A stretch of 64,000 nt of DNA from Cornus controversa (GCA_026545225.1 CM048849.1:56625836-56689835); one strand, 5' to 3'. Numbered from the stretch's first letter, positions 11,401-23,140 are shown. Numbers and translations are program-made. The notes: generated from the sequence alone by a model not told the origin.

Positions 11401-12720
11401 GTGAGGGTACAGATGCCTTTGAAACATTTTTAAAGGCAATATTGGTATTTAATGCAAAAAATTTGTTTACATTATAAAGTGTGATAACATAGCATACCTT
11501 TGACAGACGACACGGGATAGGGTACGACACTATATGCATATTGTGATATTAAATTTTTTTAAAAATTAGGATACAGACACGGCAAAAATACGTCAAATAA
11601 ATAAATAAAAATATAAGAAATTAAAATCTAGAAATTTCCTATCTTTTCTAAAATTATTTACAATGACTCACTTGTTTGAGAGTTTTAAAAATATTTCTGT
11701 TTTATTATAAAATGTAAAAATTTTAATTTTACAATCTCAACTCTATTTTATAGAACAAAAAATTACAAATTTGTCCCGAAAAATATGCTAAACTTATCAT
11801 GGCATATCCCACTTATCCTAAACGTATCATAACGTATCTCTGCGTATCTCAGTCGTATCCGATATTCAAAAAATAATTTTAAAAAATGAGATACTTTTTT
11901 GAAGTATCGGACATGTATCCGGCCGTATTCTGATTGTATCCATATCGAATACATGTCTAATATGACCACTGGAGATTTTTTGAAATATCTGTGCTTTCTA
12001 GATGTATATATATATATAGTTCACTAGGGTTGACTCTTTACAACTCGGACAAAGTGTGATGAGGGAGCATACCTCAATATAGAGCGGTGATTTATTTGAA
12101 TACTTGAGGGTAGCTTGTGAGTATATGATGATTGTTCAGTTGTTTCTTAGTGCGCAAGAGCAACATATCAAAATCTAATATTAGTCGATGAATTTCATCC
12201 CATGACTAATTGAAAACTATCGATAAAACACATTTTTCTATTTTTAGATTGTCCAAAATCACCCTGCTTCAAATAGCTCGAGTGTTGTAAACAAAAATGT
12301 CTCCTTACAAATATGATGGACTTAAAAAAAATACTATAACCTTTGAAGAGAGAAAAGTCCTTCATAAAGAAAAAAAAAATTAAGCACCTCATTGCTGTAA
12401 AATTAAACGATTAACGCCGAAATAGTCCTTCTATTAAAAAAAAACACTTAAAGAAGTCCTCAAGGCCAACTAAATGAGATGAGTCATTCTTCCTTAACGA
12501 GGTCTCCAAGAAAAAAATAGGTTTTTTTTATTCCTCCTTCTTTTCTGTTTATTCTTGTTCTACTTGATAAATTTTGTAACATTCTTCTCTATTTCATTAC
12601 TAGTTGGCTTCAATCTCTTCAATAACATTTCAATAAGGCAATGTTGATCACTTGAAATCAATAGTATTTCAATAATTTTAGGCCCTAAATATATTTCACG
12701 TGTGTTTTCCTTTTCCCTAG
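11401..12720. other. AT-rich, transposon-like stretch without gene
   Basis: Part of the first WAK intron. It contains pieces rich in 'gtatc' and 'cgtatcc' (11770-11960), a vocabulary shared loosely with 26870-26950, 27480-27620 and 33260-33350. This suggests an old dispersed repeat. No coding region is supported. Confidence 0.35.
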
Positions 12721-12726
12721 CGTACT

Positions 12727-13544
12727 AAAGTTTGGGCTTGGAGTCTATGCAGTCACTGTTTGGGTCACATGCATAGTCTTTTCTCCATCGAGCTTGATGA
12801 CAAGATATGTTCCCAACTGCCCAGTCAAGCACCATTGGGGCGCCAGGCAAGACATCAAATTCAGTAATACCACCCAAAAGGCCTCATATTATTTGGAGAG
12901 AACATACTACATATAAGTACATCCCCTTTTTCACACCCAAGCGATGTGGGATTGAGCATCCTGTACCCTGTCAGTGTGGTAGCTCAACCCAGTGTCTGTC
13001 TTCGCACCCGTCCACTCACACCCGTCCACAAGAGCTACTACATACATGACTTGGACACCCAGTACCATGGGTTTTTTAAGGAATAGGCGGACACAACCAA
13101 GACGGGCATATCTTTGGGAAGTCTAGTTTGACAGCAACCATTATCGCCAAAGCAAAAGGGACGGAAAGGGCATTGCTGCTTTTGTCCAAGCAAACTAATT
13201 GGTAACCACTTAGGGGCTCGTTACTTGTATATTCACTGAAATAAGCAAAGCTGGCACATCCTATGGCTACAAATTTATTTTGGGTGTGGGAGATAAGGAA
13301 TGGTTGGCTGAAATCAAATCTTCTCCCGTAGAGAATATTACCATAAAACAGTAGCCCCAAAATCTTTACTCACATAGTGATGATCCAAAGAGATCTAGAA
13401 CACTTGGTCTTCATAGGAATAAAAGAGAGAGGACTGATTGCAAATGACTTCAAACATCTGATTGAGGTAACATTCTTCTCCTATGCCAAATGGATAAGGA
13501 ACAATCAGGTCGCTGCATTTCTCTTGGCAATTGGGCTTCACCAT
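12727..13544 (-). pseudogene. WAK-like exon 1 relic (copy A)
   Basis: From ATG 13544 the frame reads MVKPNCQEKCSD, IVPYPFGIGEECY, NQMFEVICNQSSLFIP, then breaks. It is picked up again as LISHTQNKFVAIGCASFAYF near 13290-13230. After an inserted repeat (about 12850-13060) the EGF part resumes as GAPMVLDWAVGNISCHQA and DYACDPNSDC. It is cut off at about 12727, where copy B still has GYRCDCSPGYQGNPY. As in copy B, no signal peptide precedes the ATG. Confidence 0.8.
12850..13060 (-). repeat. Inserted repeat splitting WAK exon 1
   Basis: Copy B is continuous here, but copy A holds foreign sequence. Read on the minus strand it contains 'aatcccacatcgcttggg' and 'ggccttttggg', phrases typical of small non-autonomous plant LTR/TRIM-type repeats, and a doubled 'acgggtg'. 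The exact borders and family are not resolved. Confidence 0.45.
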
Positions 13545-13859
13545 AGCATAAGAGATTGAACAAATTAATGAGCTAGCTAGAAAAACCTTAATTGTTCTAC
13601 CTCAACATAACCTTCTATTTAGAACTGAGAGGGAGGGAGAAATATATACCCAAAGACGGAAAAAATTAAGACTCAGGGTTCTGCTTTGGATAATCGGTGA
13701 GAGCATGCAAGTGAATTCTCTCATCATATATATACACACTTCTAGCAAACTTCTAGCAAAGGAGGAAATAACCGGGTGATTTCAAAATAACATGCAAGTT
13801 AACTAGCTAGTTCATCAGTTACGTCAGAACTCGTGTATCATGCGCTTATAAAACGCGTT

Positions 13860-14250
13860 TGCGGCCGATAGATGTCAGAAAGAGTATAATTTTATAACCG
13901 TGTCCGTCTGAATGTATAAATGAGAACTAGATCCTTTGCGGCCGATGGATGTCAGAAAGAGTATAATTCCCTATTAGCGTATGCGAGCCACTTTGAACAT
14001 GTGAAAGCATGGTCATTTGGCTCCTTAACTATTCCCCAGATAGACACTTCTATCATTTGGCACCTTAATCATTCCAAAATAATTAACATTCTTCTTACAG
14101 GATTGAAAAATGTGATTTCAGGATCTATAAAATTCGATCAAAAAGTAGATTATATCACAAGCATAGCGAGTGAGAATTAATTGTTAGATCGTTTCAGATG
14201 AAGAATAGGTCTTAGCAAGTCAAAATCGACTCATCAAAACAACCCTGAAA
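13860..14250. repeat. Upstream flank of WAK copy A (duplicate of 2210-2540)
   Basis: It shares the long matches described for the copy B flank. A phrase of about 30 bp ('ttgcggccga..gatgtcagaaagagtata') is itself doubled here (about 13858 and 13936). Confidence 0.7.
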
Positions 14251-15990
14251 AAATGTGTCATGCCCGTTTGAACCTTTGACAATCCCAACGGCTATATAAG
14301 TTTCTAGACTAGCCATCTAAAAAATGAATTTAGTGCAAGGGGGAGAGTGGAGATTACCCACATAGGATGGGGTTTGCTAAGCCTATGGAGACCACACCAC
14401 ATATGGAGCGATCTCCTCCCTTTCTTTGTGCACTAGACCTTCAGTGCCGGGAGGAAATCCTCATTCTTGAAAGAGTAAGGGCTCGTTTGATAACCGTTTA
14501 TATTTAGTATTTATTGTTTAAGTGATTATGTTATAATTTTGTTTATCCATAAACATGAGTATTGTTTGATAACGAAAAAACGTTTACCTTATTTTAAAAA
14601 TCATAAACAGAAAAACATGTTTGTTAACCTTAAACTATTTAAAAAAAAAAAATCAACACAATAAAGTTCATGCTACAACAAATTTATACAATAATAACAG
14701 AGCAAAAAGTATACATAAAAAAGAAACAAATAATATTGGGTTACATATATATCTACACACTGCAAATTATACAGTAAAAGTAGAATGACCTACAACCGAG
14801 AAGGCCCCAACAAGTAAGGGTACACACGGTTCGGTTCCTTATGATTCTTGGGGGAACCGAAACCGTTCTTTGTGCACCCCTACCAACAAGAACAATATAT
14901 ATAACTACGAAAAAATTGAAAATTTTCAATTTGTATGGAGTAAGAACAGGGATTTGGATGACATACTCTTGCTCTTGAACTTTTTCTGCCAGTACTTTTT
15001 TTTTTCATTTTTTTGATTTTTATTTGCTTTTCAATACTAAAAATGAATAAATGATATGACTACACAATACCATTTTTGTTTCTTTAACAAGAAGACGGTT
15101 GGAACTTCTTTGTTTTTTTGTTCAAATAAGGATTTTTTTTTTTTAGCACGGGTACTCCTAAGTAACTATTTCTTATTATCAAGTATATTAGTAATTATTC
15201 ATGTTGTACACAATATTTTTTTCTCAAAACAATTGATGCTGGTTAATTCTGTACACTTGATAATTCTAATAATTTTATCGTTGCATCAAGCAATAGCCTT
15301 TTATTAAAAAAAAATTCTTTTCATTTTCTCAATTTTAGTTTTAACTTTTAATTAAAATAATATAATCAACATTTGAGATAAAAAAAGAAAAACAAAGTTT
15401 TTTTTTAATAAACATAAACCTTAAAACATCATTTTTGGTGTTTAGAATTTGAAAACTTAGTTAAAATATTATTTTAAAAATGTTTTGACAATTTATAAAC
15501 AAAACAAAAATTATCATGTTTATTTTAAAATTTTGTATTTATAAATAATAAGCACTAAACATAAACAATTTTGAGTCACTTGTGAAAAACGGCCAATTTC
15601 ATTATTAGAATTTAATATATTCACATATATGAGAAATCAACTACTAGACGATTGGATTAGTCTTCCCTACTTATTCTCAAATCAGACCAACAATTTGGAC
15701 ACCGTAACTCCTTAAATTTTAGATAGAACCATTGCTATGGGCTTTTCCAGTTAGCATAAATGATTTATTTATTATAGAAAACCGGTGGGGGCAACAATAA
15801 ACATGCTGTTTGCTTCACATATCCTAAGATGGTAGTGCATCATCTAAATTTCAAGAAGAATTGGGAACAAACTCTCCTGTTTTTAGGCAATGCTTGGCTA
15901 CTAGAAATTGTATTCAGTTCCACAATCCATTATATAACGCGATGAAAGGAAGTAAATCCAGTTTCCATGAGTAGTAATTCCACTGTAGTT
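14251..15990. mobile_element. Insertion-rich block absent from the other WAK copy
   Basis: In copy B the corresponding point is nearly contiguous (about 2540-2570), so this 1.7-kb block is extra. It begins with a GC-richer 'gggggagagtggag' piece (14338-14470). It then has an AT-rich part that opens 'gggctcgtttgataacc' (about 14488) with 'tttatatttagtatttatt', and ends with a weak inverted counterpart 'aataagcactaaacataaac' (about 15547). This suggests a hAT-like non-autonomous element, but the ends are imperfect. Confidence 0.35.
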
Positions 15991-16336
15991 ATCATCATTT
16001 CTTGTAATATGTGATATGACCCTTTTTTTTTCCCAGATACACTTTCAGTAAAGGCTGTTAGTTGTCTTTGGTTACATTGTACATAAATTTCTCAAAGAAG
16101 TAAAAACATTTCACCTTTTTTTGCAGGAAAAATTATTTGAAAAAGGCTAGTTATGAAAATTTATTTTCCTTCAACACACAAGTCCCAGAGAGCTTCTCAT
16201 TTTTTCCTATGAACAAAATAGTTTACTTCGCCGCTAAATTAATTAATTAATTAAGGTATTTTAAAAGGAAAAGCTTTGTTCAACTGTTTCTATAGAGCAC
16301 TGACAAATCCAACACCATATGTTTGCAGTTGCTTAT

Positions 16337-16600
16337 TGTTAGAGGGGTTAACTTGTCTCACATCGGATTCAGATGAAAAAAAATTTAGGCATATAAGGGT
16401 GGATATGCAACATGATCTAATAACTTAGATTTTTGGGTTAAAAGACAAGTATCCGATCCGTTATATTTGATATCAAACCAAATTCAGTCTTTGGTCCAGT
16501 GTTCAGGTGCATCTATCCGGGTAAGCAGGGTGATCCAATCTGACTGCAACAAAGGCGTTGCGAGTTTGGATGAAAGAGAATGTTAGGGCCAACTTGTCCA
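16337..16600. repeat. TRIM/LTR-like repeat
   Basis: It starts 'tgttagaggggttaacttg' and is closed by 'tgttagggccaacttgtcc' (16582-16600), a short direct repeat. Inside are 'ctcacatcgg', 'atataag' and the block shared with 640-930. The WAK copy B flank lacks it, so it is a later insertion. It does not contain a 5S-like segment. Confidence 0.4.
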
Positions 16601-16682
16601 CAATCAAATGCTCATGTGAAGTACTTTTTGTTAATCAGTAGTGCTGGTGGAATATACTTTTTGCTTCACCAATAATATATAT

Positions 16683-16949
16683 TACTCCCTCCGTCCCATA
16701 ATTTTAGTCCACTATTCCTTTTTGGGATGTCCCAAAATACATGTTCATTTCCTAAAATAGATTATATGATTCCTAAACTATCCTTTCCAAACTCTACTAT
16801 TCTAAAAGTGGGGCCCACTATATAATAATAATACTAACTTTTAAACAAGGACTAATATGTAAATTCATGCATTATTACACTAAAAAGTGGGTCCCACCAT
16901 AAAAGTTGGAATCCCCAAACATGCCAAGAATTATGGGACAGAGGGAGTA
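16683..16949. mobile_element. Stowaway MITE with TA target duplication
   Basis: The element at 16685-16947 (263 bp) begins CTCCCTCCGTCCCATAAT and ends with the inverted match ATTATGGGACAGAGGGAG. TA flanks it at 16683-16684 and 16948-16949. These are the hallmarks of Stowaway (Tc1/mariner) MITEs. An empty copy of its insertion site lies about 100 bp downstream. Confidence 0.9.
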
Positions 16950-17124
16950 GCTTCTTCTATAAATAAATAAAAATGCGGATACATGAAACTAGTGATAGAA
17001 GCTTATGTTATAGGGTCAAGTTCCTGCTTCACCCAATAATATATATTAGCTTCTTCTATAAAAAAAAAATACGGATACATGAAACTAGTGATAGAAGGCT
17101 TACGTTATAGGGTGAAGTTCCGGC
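16949..17124. repeat. ~100-bp tandem duplication containing the MITE empty site
   Basis: The segment 'agcttcttctata', 'cggatacatgaaactagtga', 'tagaag.ctta.gttatagg' occurs at 16949-17029 and again at 17048-17124. The second copy is preceded by an uninterrupted 'ttcacccaataatatatatt', which equals the MITE's left flank. Confidence 0.85.
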
Positions 17125-17499
17125 CAACTTTTGGTCTCCGTTCCAAGTCCCAGCCAAATACACCCCAATCCATGCAAAGAAACAAGGCATGGGAGCGTAG
17201 CATTTTTATAATAATAATAAGGGTAAAGTGCACAAAACACCTCCGCTATATACAAATAGTACAAAAACTTATTGATATTTAATTAGCACCCCTACAATTT
17301 CAAAATTGCTCAAATAAGGACAAAGTGACATTTTACCAGAACCAAAAATAGTAAATCACTAAAATGCCCTTATGGAATAATAATAAAAAAATAAAATATG
17401 CAAAATGTCCAAATGGATAAATGAGTTAAACGACGTCGTTGTAGACCAAACACCAAACAGAAAACACTTAGCCAATAATCCCGATTTGCAAACTCTAAC

Positions 17500-17690
17500 C
17501 CTCGTTGCCTCTTTCGATCTCAGTGTTTATCTCTCTCTCACTTCTCACTTCGATCTTCTCTCTCTCACTTTCGATCTCAGTGCTTCTCTGTCTCACTTCA
17601 ATCGCACTCCATATCCCTCACTTCGTCATGGATGTTCGATTAGGGCTTGTGAAGACTCTAATTTGAAGACCCAACAAAGGTAAGTTTCTT
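17500..17690 (+). promoter_or_regulatory. CT-rich leader and 5' splice donor of the MULE transposase
   Basis: A TCTC-rich tract (17517-17590) is followed by a donor CAAAG|GTAAGT (about 17680). The matching acceptor is TTGCATTAG at 18530, giving an intron of about 850 bp. A mirror-image CT-rich leader sits at the other end of the element. No start codon in frame with the transposase is obvious, so initiation is unresolved. Confidence 0.5.
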
Positions 17691-18176
17691 ATCTAAGATT
17701 AGGAATTTTTGTATCTTTGTGTTTTTGTGTGTTGCTACATGTATATTAGATGATTAATTCCAACTATTATTATTATTTGTTCATACACCACACCACACCA
17801 AACACACACTGTCACTTTCATCTCACTCCCCTTTACATCTCACTTTGATCTCATGTTCTGACAACTACTAATTTATTTAGGGTTTTGTATTGTGTAGTAT
17901 ACATGAGATGATTTGTTTCTTACACCAAACACTCACTACAATGAATGTATAAGTTCATGTGTTTAGGATTTTTATGTCAGTTATTGATACGTTTAGGGTT
18001 TTGTGTTTTTGCACGTGTTTATGCTCTATTTTTGTTTGTTTGTGCAAGGATATAACAAATTCTCTTTGTTTGTTTGTTGAAAACTTTAGGTGGTTCATTA
18101 ATTCTAATTTTTTTTATTAAAATTGATTGATTTATTTTTGGACAGTGGTGGATCCTTAGTGTTTTCTGTTATATGA

Positions 18177-18310
18177 ATGAATGCGATGTTAAGTTGATTT
18201 TTAATTTTTTTTTTTGGTCCCTCTAGTAAAGTAATCATGAATGCGATGTCAAGTGGAAATTTTTTTTTTTTTTGTGGTCCCTCAAGTAAAGTAAGCCCTT
18301 TGTAAAGTAA
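18177..18310. repeat. ~60-bp tandem repeat in the MULE intron
   Basis: The phrase 'atgaatgcgatgt.aagt' to 'ggtccctc.agtaaagtaa' occurs twice head-to-tail with poly-T in between, and a third partial 'gtaaagtaagc' follows. Confidence 0.8.
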
Positions 18311-18530
18311 GCACTTTGTCCACCACATAGGTTTTTGTGCATGGATAGTAATATGTCTCTGACCTTTGTTATTTTCTGCATGATGTATAATTAAATATTT
18401 GACATTTATTATTATCTACAATATTTGTTTAATATATGTTTTATTTGTTATGTATATTGGCATGTATATTGCATGATGGATAATTGATCCAGCTCTAATG
18501 TACATGCCAGTTATTTGTTTGTTGCATTAG

Positions 18531-21230
18531 GGTATAGAGAAATTATACAACATTGAGCTCCATTATTCTGGTGCATTTGAGAATGGGGGTAACACTTATG
18601 TTGGAGGGATTGTTCGTTTGTTTAAACGGTTTGATCCTAATAAAGTGACATATTTAGAACTTGAAGATATGTTGGAGTTGGTTGGCATTGAAGGTAATAG
18701 CAAGGTATTCTCTAGGGACCCTGAGGATGGACATATCATACAAGTCAATGGTGATTTGGGTGTGCTACAGATGTTTGAGAGATACAACATATTTTCTTTT
18801 ATAAAGCTTTATGTAGAGACTGAACTTGTGATTGAAATGGGTGGGAATGAGACTACCATGGTTGGGAATGAGACTGCAATAGCTGGGAATGAGACTACAA
18901 TGGGTATCACTGGTGTCACTGAGATTGCAATACTAGGGTTGGTCTTAGATGAAGATTTTTTGGAAGAAGCTTTGGTAGAAACTGATCAAATTGAAGTTTA
19001 GTTTAAGAAGATCAATGAGGAAGTAGAGGATGAAAGTGCAAGGATTAATGAAGAAACTGAGGTTGAAACACATGGCGAAGATGCTTTAAGTCGATCAAAT
19101 TTAGATGATGAAAATTCTAGAAGTCAATCAATTAATCTTAATGGCTAAGGGGATATTGAGGACATTGATGAAGACTTAGTGTATGCTCCTAGTGATGAGC
19201 TATGGAGTCCCCACAGCTCATTAGATGAAGAGGTTGAGACACAAATTACATCTCACTTTGTTCAGAAAAGGGATTTTGAGAAGGATGATTTAGTTTTGTT
19301 TGAAGGCATGGAGTTTGCATGTGCTGCAGATTACAGGACTGTATTGAGACATCATTCCGTAAACAACAAGTATTATTTTGATTTCATAAAAAATGAAAGT
19401 AAGAGTGTGACTGTGGTTTGTGTTAATAGGTGTGGTTGGAGGTTACACGCCTCTAGACTGGGTAAGGATGGCAATATTGTCATCAAGAAATTTAACTCTC
19501 AGCATAGTGACACATCCTTTGAAGTGAATATCTATAAGCAAGCATCATCCAGCTTTCTTGCCAATAAATACATTGATAAAGTGATAGTGGACCCAGAATA
19601 GAAAACTCCATCATTTAAAGGTCATATTGTTAAGGACTTAGACCTAGAGGAGTCAAGACATAAAGTGATGAAGGCTAAAAGAAAAGCTTTGAATATTATT
19701 GAAGGGAATTGTGAAGATCAGTTTAAAAATCTGAGGGAGTATGGTGTTTTGGTTATGTCCTCAAATCCTGGCAGTGTGTTTAAAGTAAATTCCATGTTGG
19801 AACATGACCACCAATTCACAAGGTTTCAGAGATGTTTTTTCTGCTTAGATGCAATGGTGAAGGGTTTTAAGGAGGGATACAAGCCTTTCATTGGCCTAGA
19901 TAGATGCTTTTTGAAAATTTCATACAAAGGACAACTACTAAGTGTTGTTGGAAAAGATAGAGACAACAGTTTCTATCCAATAGCACTTGCAGTTATTGAA
20001 GCTAAAAATAAAGAGAGTTGGAAATGGTTCATGGAGGAGTTGTTGGATGTTCTTGGTGAATATCATGGGATTACATGGATTTTAGATAGGCAAAAAGGTT
20101 TAATTGAGGTGTTTGAAGACATACTTCCTGGAGTAGACCACAGATATTGTGTAAGGCATGTCTATGAAAATTTCAAGAAAAATTCCCAGGTGCAATGTTT
20201 AGGAAGGGAGTGTGGGCAGTTGCATGTCCATACACTGTGGGTGAGTTTGAGAGGGAAATGGAGCTCATCAATCAACTGAACAGAGAAGCACATTCATGGT
20301 TGGACAAAATATCTCATAGGTTGTGAGCCAAGCATAAATTCACAACAACCTCAAAGTGTGATCTATGCAGCAATAACATATGTGAATCATGGAATAAACA
20401 TATAAAAAAAGCAAGGGAGAAACTAATAATCCATATGTTTGAAATGATTAGACGAATGTTAATGAGGAGATTTTATGAGAAGAGAGAGTGCATAGCAACT
20501 CAAGATGGGTTATTAGTTCCCCATGTCCAAGAGAAGCTAAAACAGCTCAAAAAACTTGCTAAGAGGTGTCATGTACAGACTTCTGGGTTACAACTTTATG
20601 AGGTTCAGGAACATGGAATGAATGACAGTGTGGATTTGGAAAAAGAGACATGTTCATGCAAAGAATGGCAAATTACTGGAGTGCCATGCAGACATGCATT
20701 AACTGCAATCTTGAAGAGAAGGTTCAATCTTAGGAATATATAGATCCCTACTTCCACAAGGAAAGGTTCATGAAGGCATATGAACATGTAATTAGACCTC
20801 TTTCATTGAGAAACCTGACCAGGTTAAGAAGAATGGTTCCATTGATTCCTCCACGTGTTAGGATACGTCTAGGTAGACAAAAAAAGGCAAAGAAGAAAGG
20901 TGCATATGAGAAGAATAAGTCTACCAGGCCTGCTTTCAGACAGAGGGCTCATGTTAGGTGTGGCAAATGTCATGAAATGAGCCACACACAAGGACCTGCA
21001 AGATTAGTGAAGCAGAACCTAGACCACCACCTAGAAACAAGGGAGGAAGACCACCTATTCCAAGAGTGGGACTACATGTTTGTAGGGGTGGGAGTGGTGG
21101 TAGTGGTATGGTGGAAGATGGAAGTGGTGGCAGAGGTGTTAACAGAGGTGGTGGTAGTGGTGGCAAAGGTCTTAGCAGAGGTGGTGGCAGAGATAATAGA
21201 GGTGTTGGTACTGCTGCTAAGGTAAAATAG
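18531..21230 (+). pseudogene. MULE transposase (mudrA-type), inactivated
   Basis: In order: a PB1-like N-terminal part (LYNIELHYSGAFENGGNTYV, FKRFDPNKVTYLELEDML); an acidic linker; the MuDR DNA-binding region (FEGMEFACAADYRTVLRHHS, CVNRCGWRLHAS); the MULE catalytic domain (GLDRCFLK with D at 19899, ILDRQKGL with D at 20085, CVRH, and NNICESWN with E at 20384); a SWIM finger (CSCKEWQITGVPCRHA); a zinc knuckle (CGKCHEMSH); and a Gly/Arg-rich tail that continues past a small intron (about 21223-21305). Lesions are in-frame stops at 18999, 19146, 19599 and 20324 (TGG to TGA) and frameshifts near 20180, 20740 and 20990. The three catalytic acids remain. Confidence 0.9.
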
Positions 21231-21822
21231 TTGAAACTTTACTTTATTAACTCTCATTATCCAATAATAAAATATTTAATTACTTAATTTTGTACATTCT
21301 AATAGGTTATCAGGGCAGAGGTGTGGTGGAAGGTGGTAGCAGTGGTGTTGGGGTTCAAGTTAGGGGTAGAGATAGTGGCTGGAAGGAATGGTGCTGTTGA
21401 GGTAAATTGTTCCTTAATCTCTATACTTGTATCAATTTGTTCTATCTCAACTAACATTTTTTGTACAATTAAACAAGTTGTAAGTGTTCCTCAATTCAAG
21501 TTGCTGACATGAATTTTGCATTAACATTTGGTACACAAGAGTCACACTAACAGTATGTATACTCTCTATATCAACTTTATTTAGTCTAATTTTTTTTTTG
21601 AAAAGCAATTTTTTTTTTTTTATGTTAATTAGTAGCTGTCATTTGACAGATGAACAGCAAATGAAAAGCTATTGAAGTTTGTAATTTTTGGGCTGTGTTT
21701 TTGTTGGACAGATGTGCATTGTGTTTATCTTTGACAAATATGCATTTTTTGATTTTTGGCTGTCTTTGTGATGGGTATATCTGCATTTTGTTTGTCTTAG
21801 ACAAAAATGCATTTTTTTGCAT

Positions 21823-21960
21823 TTTAGTGTTCAGTTTACTTAGTTTTTAGACAGATGTATGGCATTTGATTAGTTTAGTGTTCAGTTTACTTAATTTTTG
21901 GACAGATGTATGGCATTTGATTAGTTTAGTGTTCAGTGACAAATGTATGGCATTTGATTT
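21823..21960. repeat. 51-bp tandem repeat, three copies
   Basis: 'tttagtgttcagt', 'agacagatgtatggcatttg' repeats with a 51-bp period (21823, 21874, 21925), inside the MULE between the two genes. Confidence 0.85.
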
Positions 21961-22039
21961 GTTTGAATGCTTACAGGTTTTAATGTTCAGTTTGAATGAT
22001 TCAGTTTTAGTTTAGTTTAACTTGAATGATTGCAAATTT

Positions 22040-22420
22040 TAAGTTTTGATGGAATGCTTGAGTTCAGTTTCAGTTTAGTATATGCTTGAATGCATGCAGG
22101 TTTTGTATGTATTTTGATTTTGAGTTTTGATAGAATACTTGAGTTCAGTTGCAGTTTAGTATATGCTTGAATGGATGCAGGTATGATGATTTTGAGTTTG
22201 GATGGAGTTCAGTTTCAGTTTAGTATATGTTTGATGCATGTAGGTTGTATGTGTTGATTTTGAGTTTTGATGGAGTTCAATTTCAGTTTAGTATATGCAA
22301 TTTAGTATATGCTTGAATGCATGCAGGTTGTATGTATGTTGATTTTGAGTTTTGATGGAATGCTTAAGTTCAGTTTCAATTTAGTACATGCTTGAATGCA
22401 TGCAGATTTTGTATCTATGT
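22040..22420. repeat. ~80-100-bp minisatellite, about five copies
   Basis: Each copy carries 'cagtttagtatatgcttgaa', 'tgcatgcagg' and 'gattttgagttttgatgga'. It lies between the convergent transposase and GRF genes, where both transcripts would end. Confidence 0.85.
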
Positions 22421-22486
22421 TGGTTCACATTTGGTCACTTTTAAACGCATTTTGGAATTGAAGGTTACAAATTACAAGTTTACAAG

Positions 22487-22975
22487 TTACAATAGAAATT
22501 TAAACATCACAATACAAGTGAAGAAACCTAGTACAAAATGTATCACAGACCCATTTAAGTAGGGCACTTTTGCAACAAGTTGACAATTTTGGATCTCATC
22601 CTTAGCTTTCTGCTCCATTGCAATATAATTTTTATTACCATCTCTTGATGATCTTGTAACATTTCTCAACTCTTTAACCTCTGCAATAAGGTCAGAGATG
22701 AAGCTTCGGTAGTATTCAGAAAGTTCATCGTCTTCCCACTCCAAAAAACCACAACAAGAATTGGTCCTATAATTTGGACAGCCATAGAATCTTCTTCCAA
22801 GGTTTCTGTCTGTGTAAGAAGTCTTCAAAGGGCTTCGAATTCTACAATGACAATAAACAACTCTTCCTGGCCTACGGCATGAGTTCTTGAATTTGCAAAA
22901 GATTTCATAAACGAAAATTAGAGACATGTAGCAGAAAATAAGAAAAACAAAAAAAATATAAAAATTGCCTAACAA
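22487..22975 (-). CDS. GRF zinc-finger protein encoded inside the MULE
   Basis: This open frame of 162 codons contains a GRF-type zinc finger: YCHCRIRSPLKTSYTD, then GRRFYGCPNY, then CCGFLEWEDDELSEYY. After it come a charged helix-prone stretch (FISDLIAEVKELRN) and a hydrophobic C-terminus (VLGFFTCIVMFKFLL) that could be a membrane segment or tail. The first 30 residues are also hydrophobic and may be leader or intron sequence; an AAATTCAAG acceptor just before the finger could start the real exon. It is convergent with the transposase, with its 5' end toward the right terminus. Unlike the transposase it has no stop or frameshift. Its function is unknown; GRF fingers bind nucleic acid in other proteins. 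Confidence 0.7.
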   Translation of the reverse strand: MLGNFYIFFVFLIFCYMSLIFVYEIFCKFKNSCRRPGRVVYCHCRIRSPLKTSYTDRNLGRRFYGCPNYRTNSCCGFLEWEDDELSEYYRSFISDLIAEVKELRNVTRSSRDGNKNYIAMEQKAKDEIQNCQLVAKVPYLNGSVIHFVLGFFTCIVMFKFLL

Positions 22976-22984
22976 ACTAAGTGA

Positions 22985-23104
22985 AATGAGAATCCGACGA
23001 GAGAGAGAACAAACCCAGAAGGAGAGAGAATTGTGTAACAGAAAGAGAGAGAGTTGAGTAAGAGAGGGGGAGAGAACAAACCCAAAAGGAGAGAGAGAGA
23101 ATTG

Positions 23105-23140
<36 letters not shown>

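Larger units (their letters stand above)
8700..13544 (-). pseudogene. WAK-like receptor kinase pseudogene (copy A, whole locus)
   Basis: This reads as one decayed WAK-like gene on the minus strand. Exon 1 (GUB domain plus a truncated EGF) is at 13544-12727, an EGF_CA exon at 10035-9866, and the transmembrane-kinase exon at 9792 to about 8700. The 73-bp intron between exons 2 and 3 keeps GT/AG. The first intron is about 2.7 kb and holds a diverged Tourist-like MITE and a gene-like fragment. Frameshifts and stops in exons 1 and 3 rule out a normal receptor. Joining exon 1 to the kinase is inferred from order and strand; the two parts could instead come from different duplicates. Confidence 0.75.

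Noticed and set aside
12850..13060. Cassandra-type TRIM with an embedded 5S rRNA
   Set aside because: The 'cccacatcg' phrase suggested it, but no 5S-like internal promoter could be read, so only a generic repeat is reported.
17405..17683. Plus-strand open frame near the left MULE end
   Set aside because: Its composition is the CT-rich leader (Ser/Leu-rich reading) and it runs into a splice donor. No domain is seen.
20605..21257. Minus-strand proline/threonine-rich frames opposite the MULE transposase
   Set aside because: They are reverse readings of the Gly/Arg-rich transposase tail.
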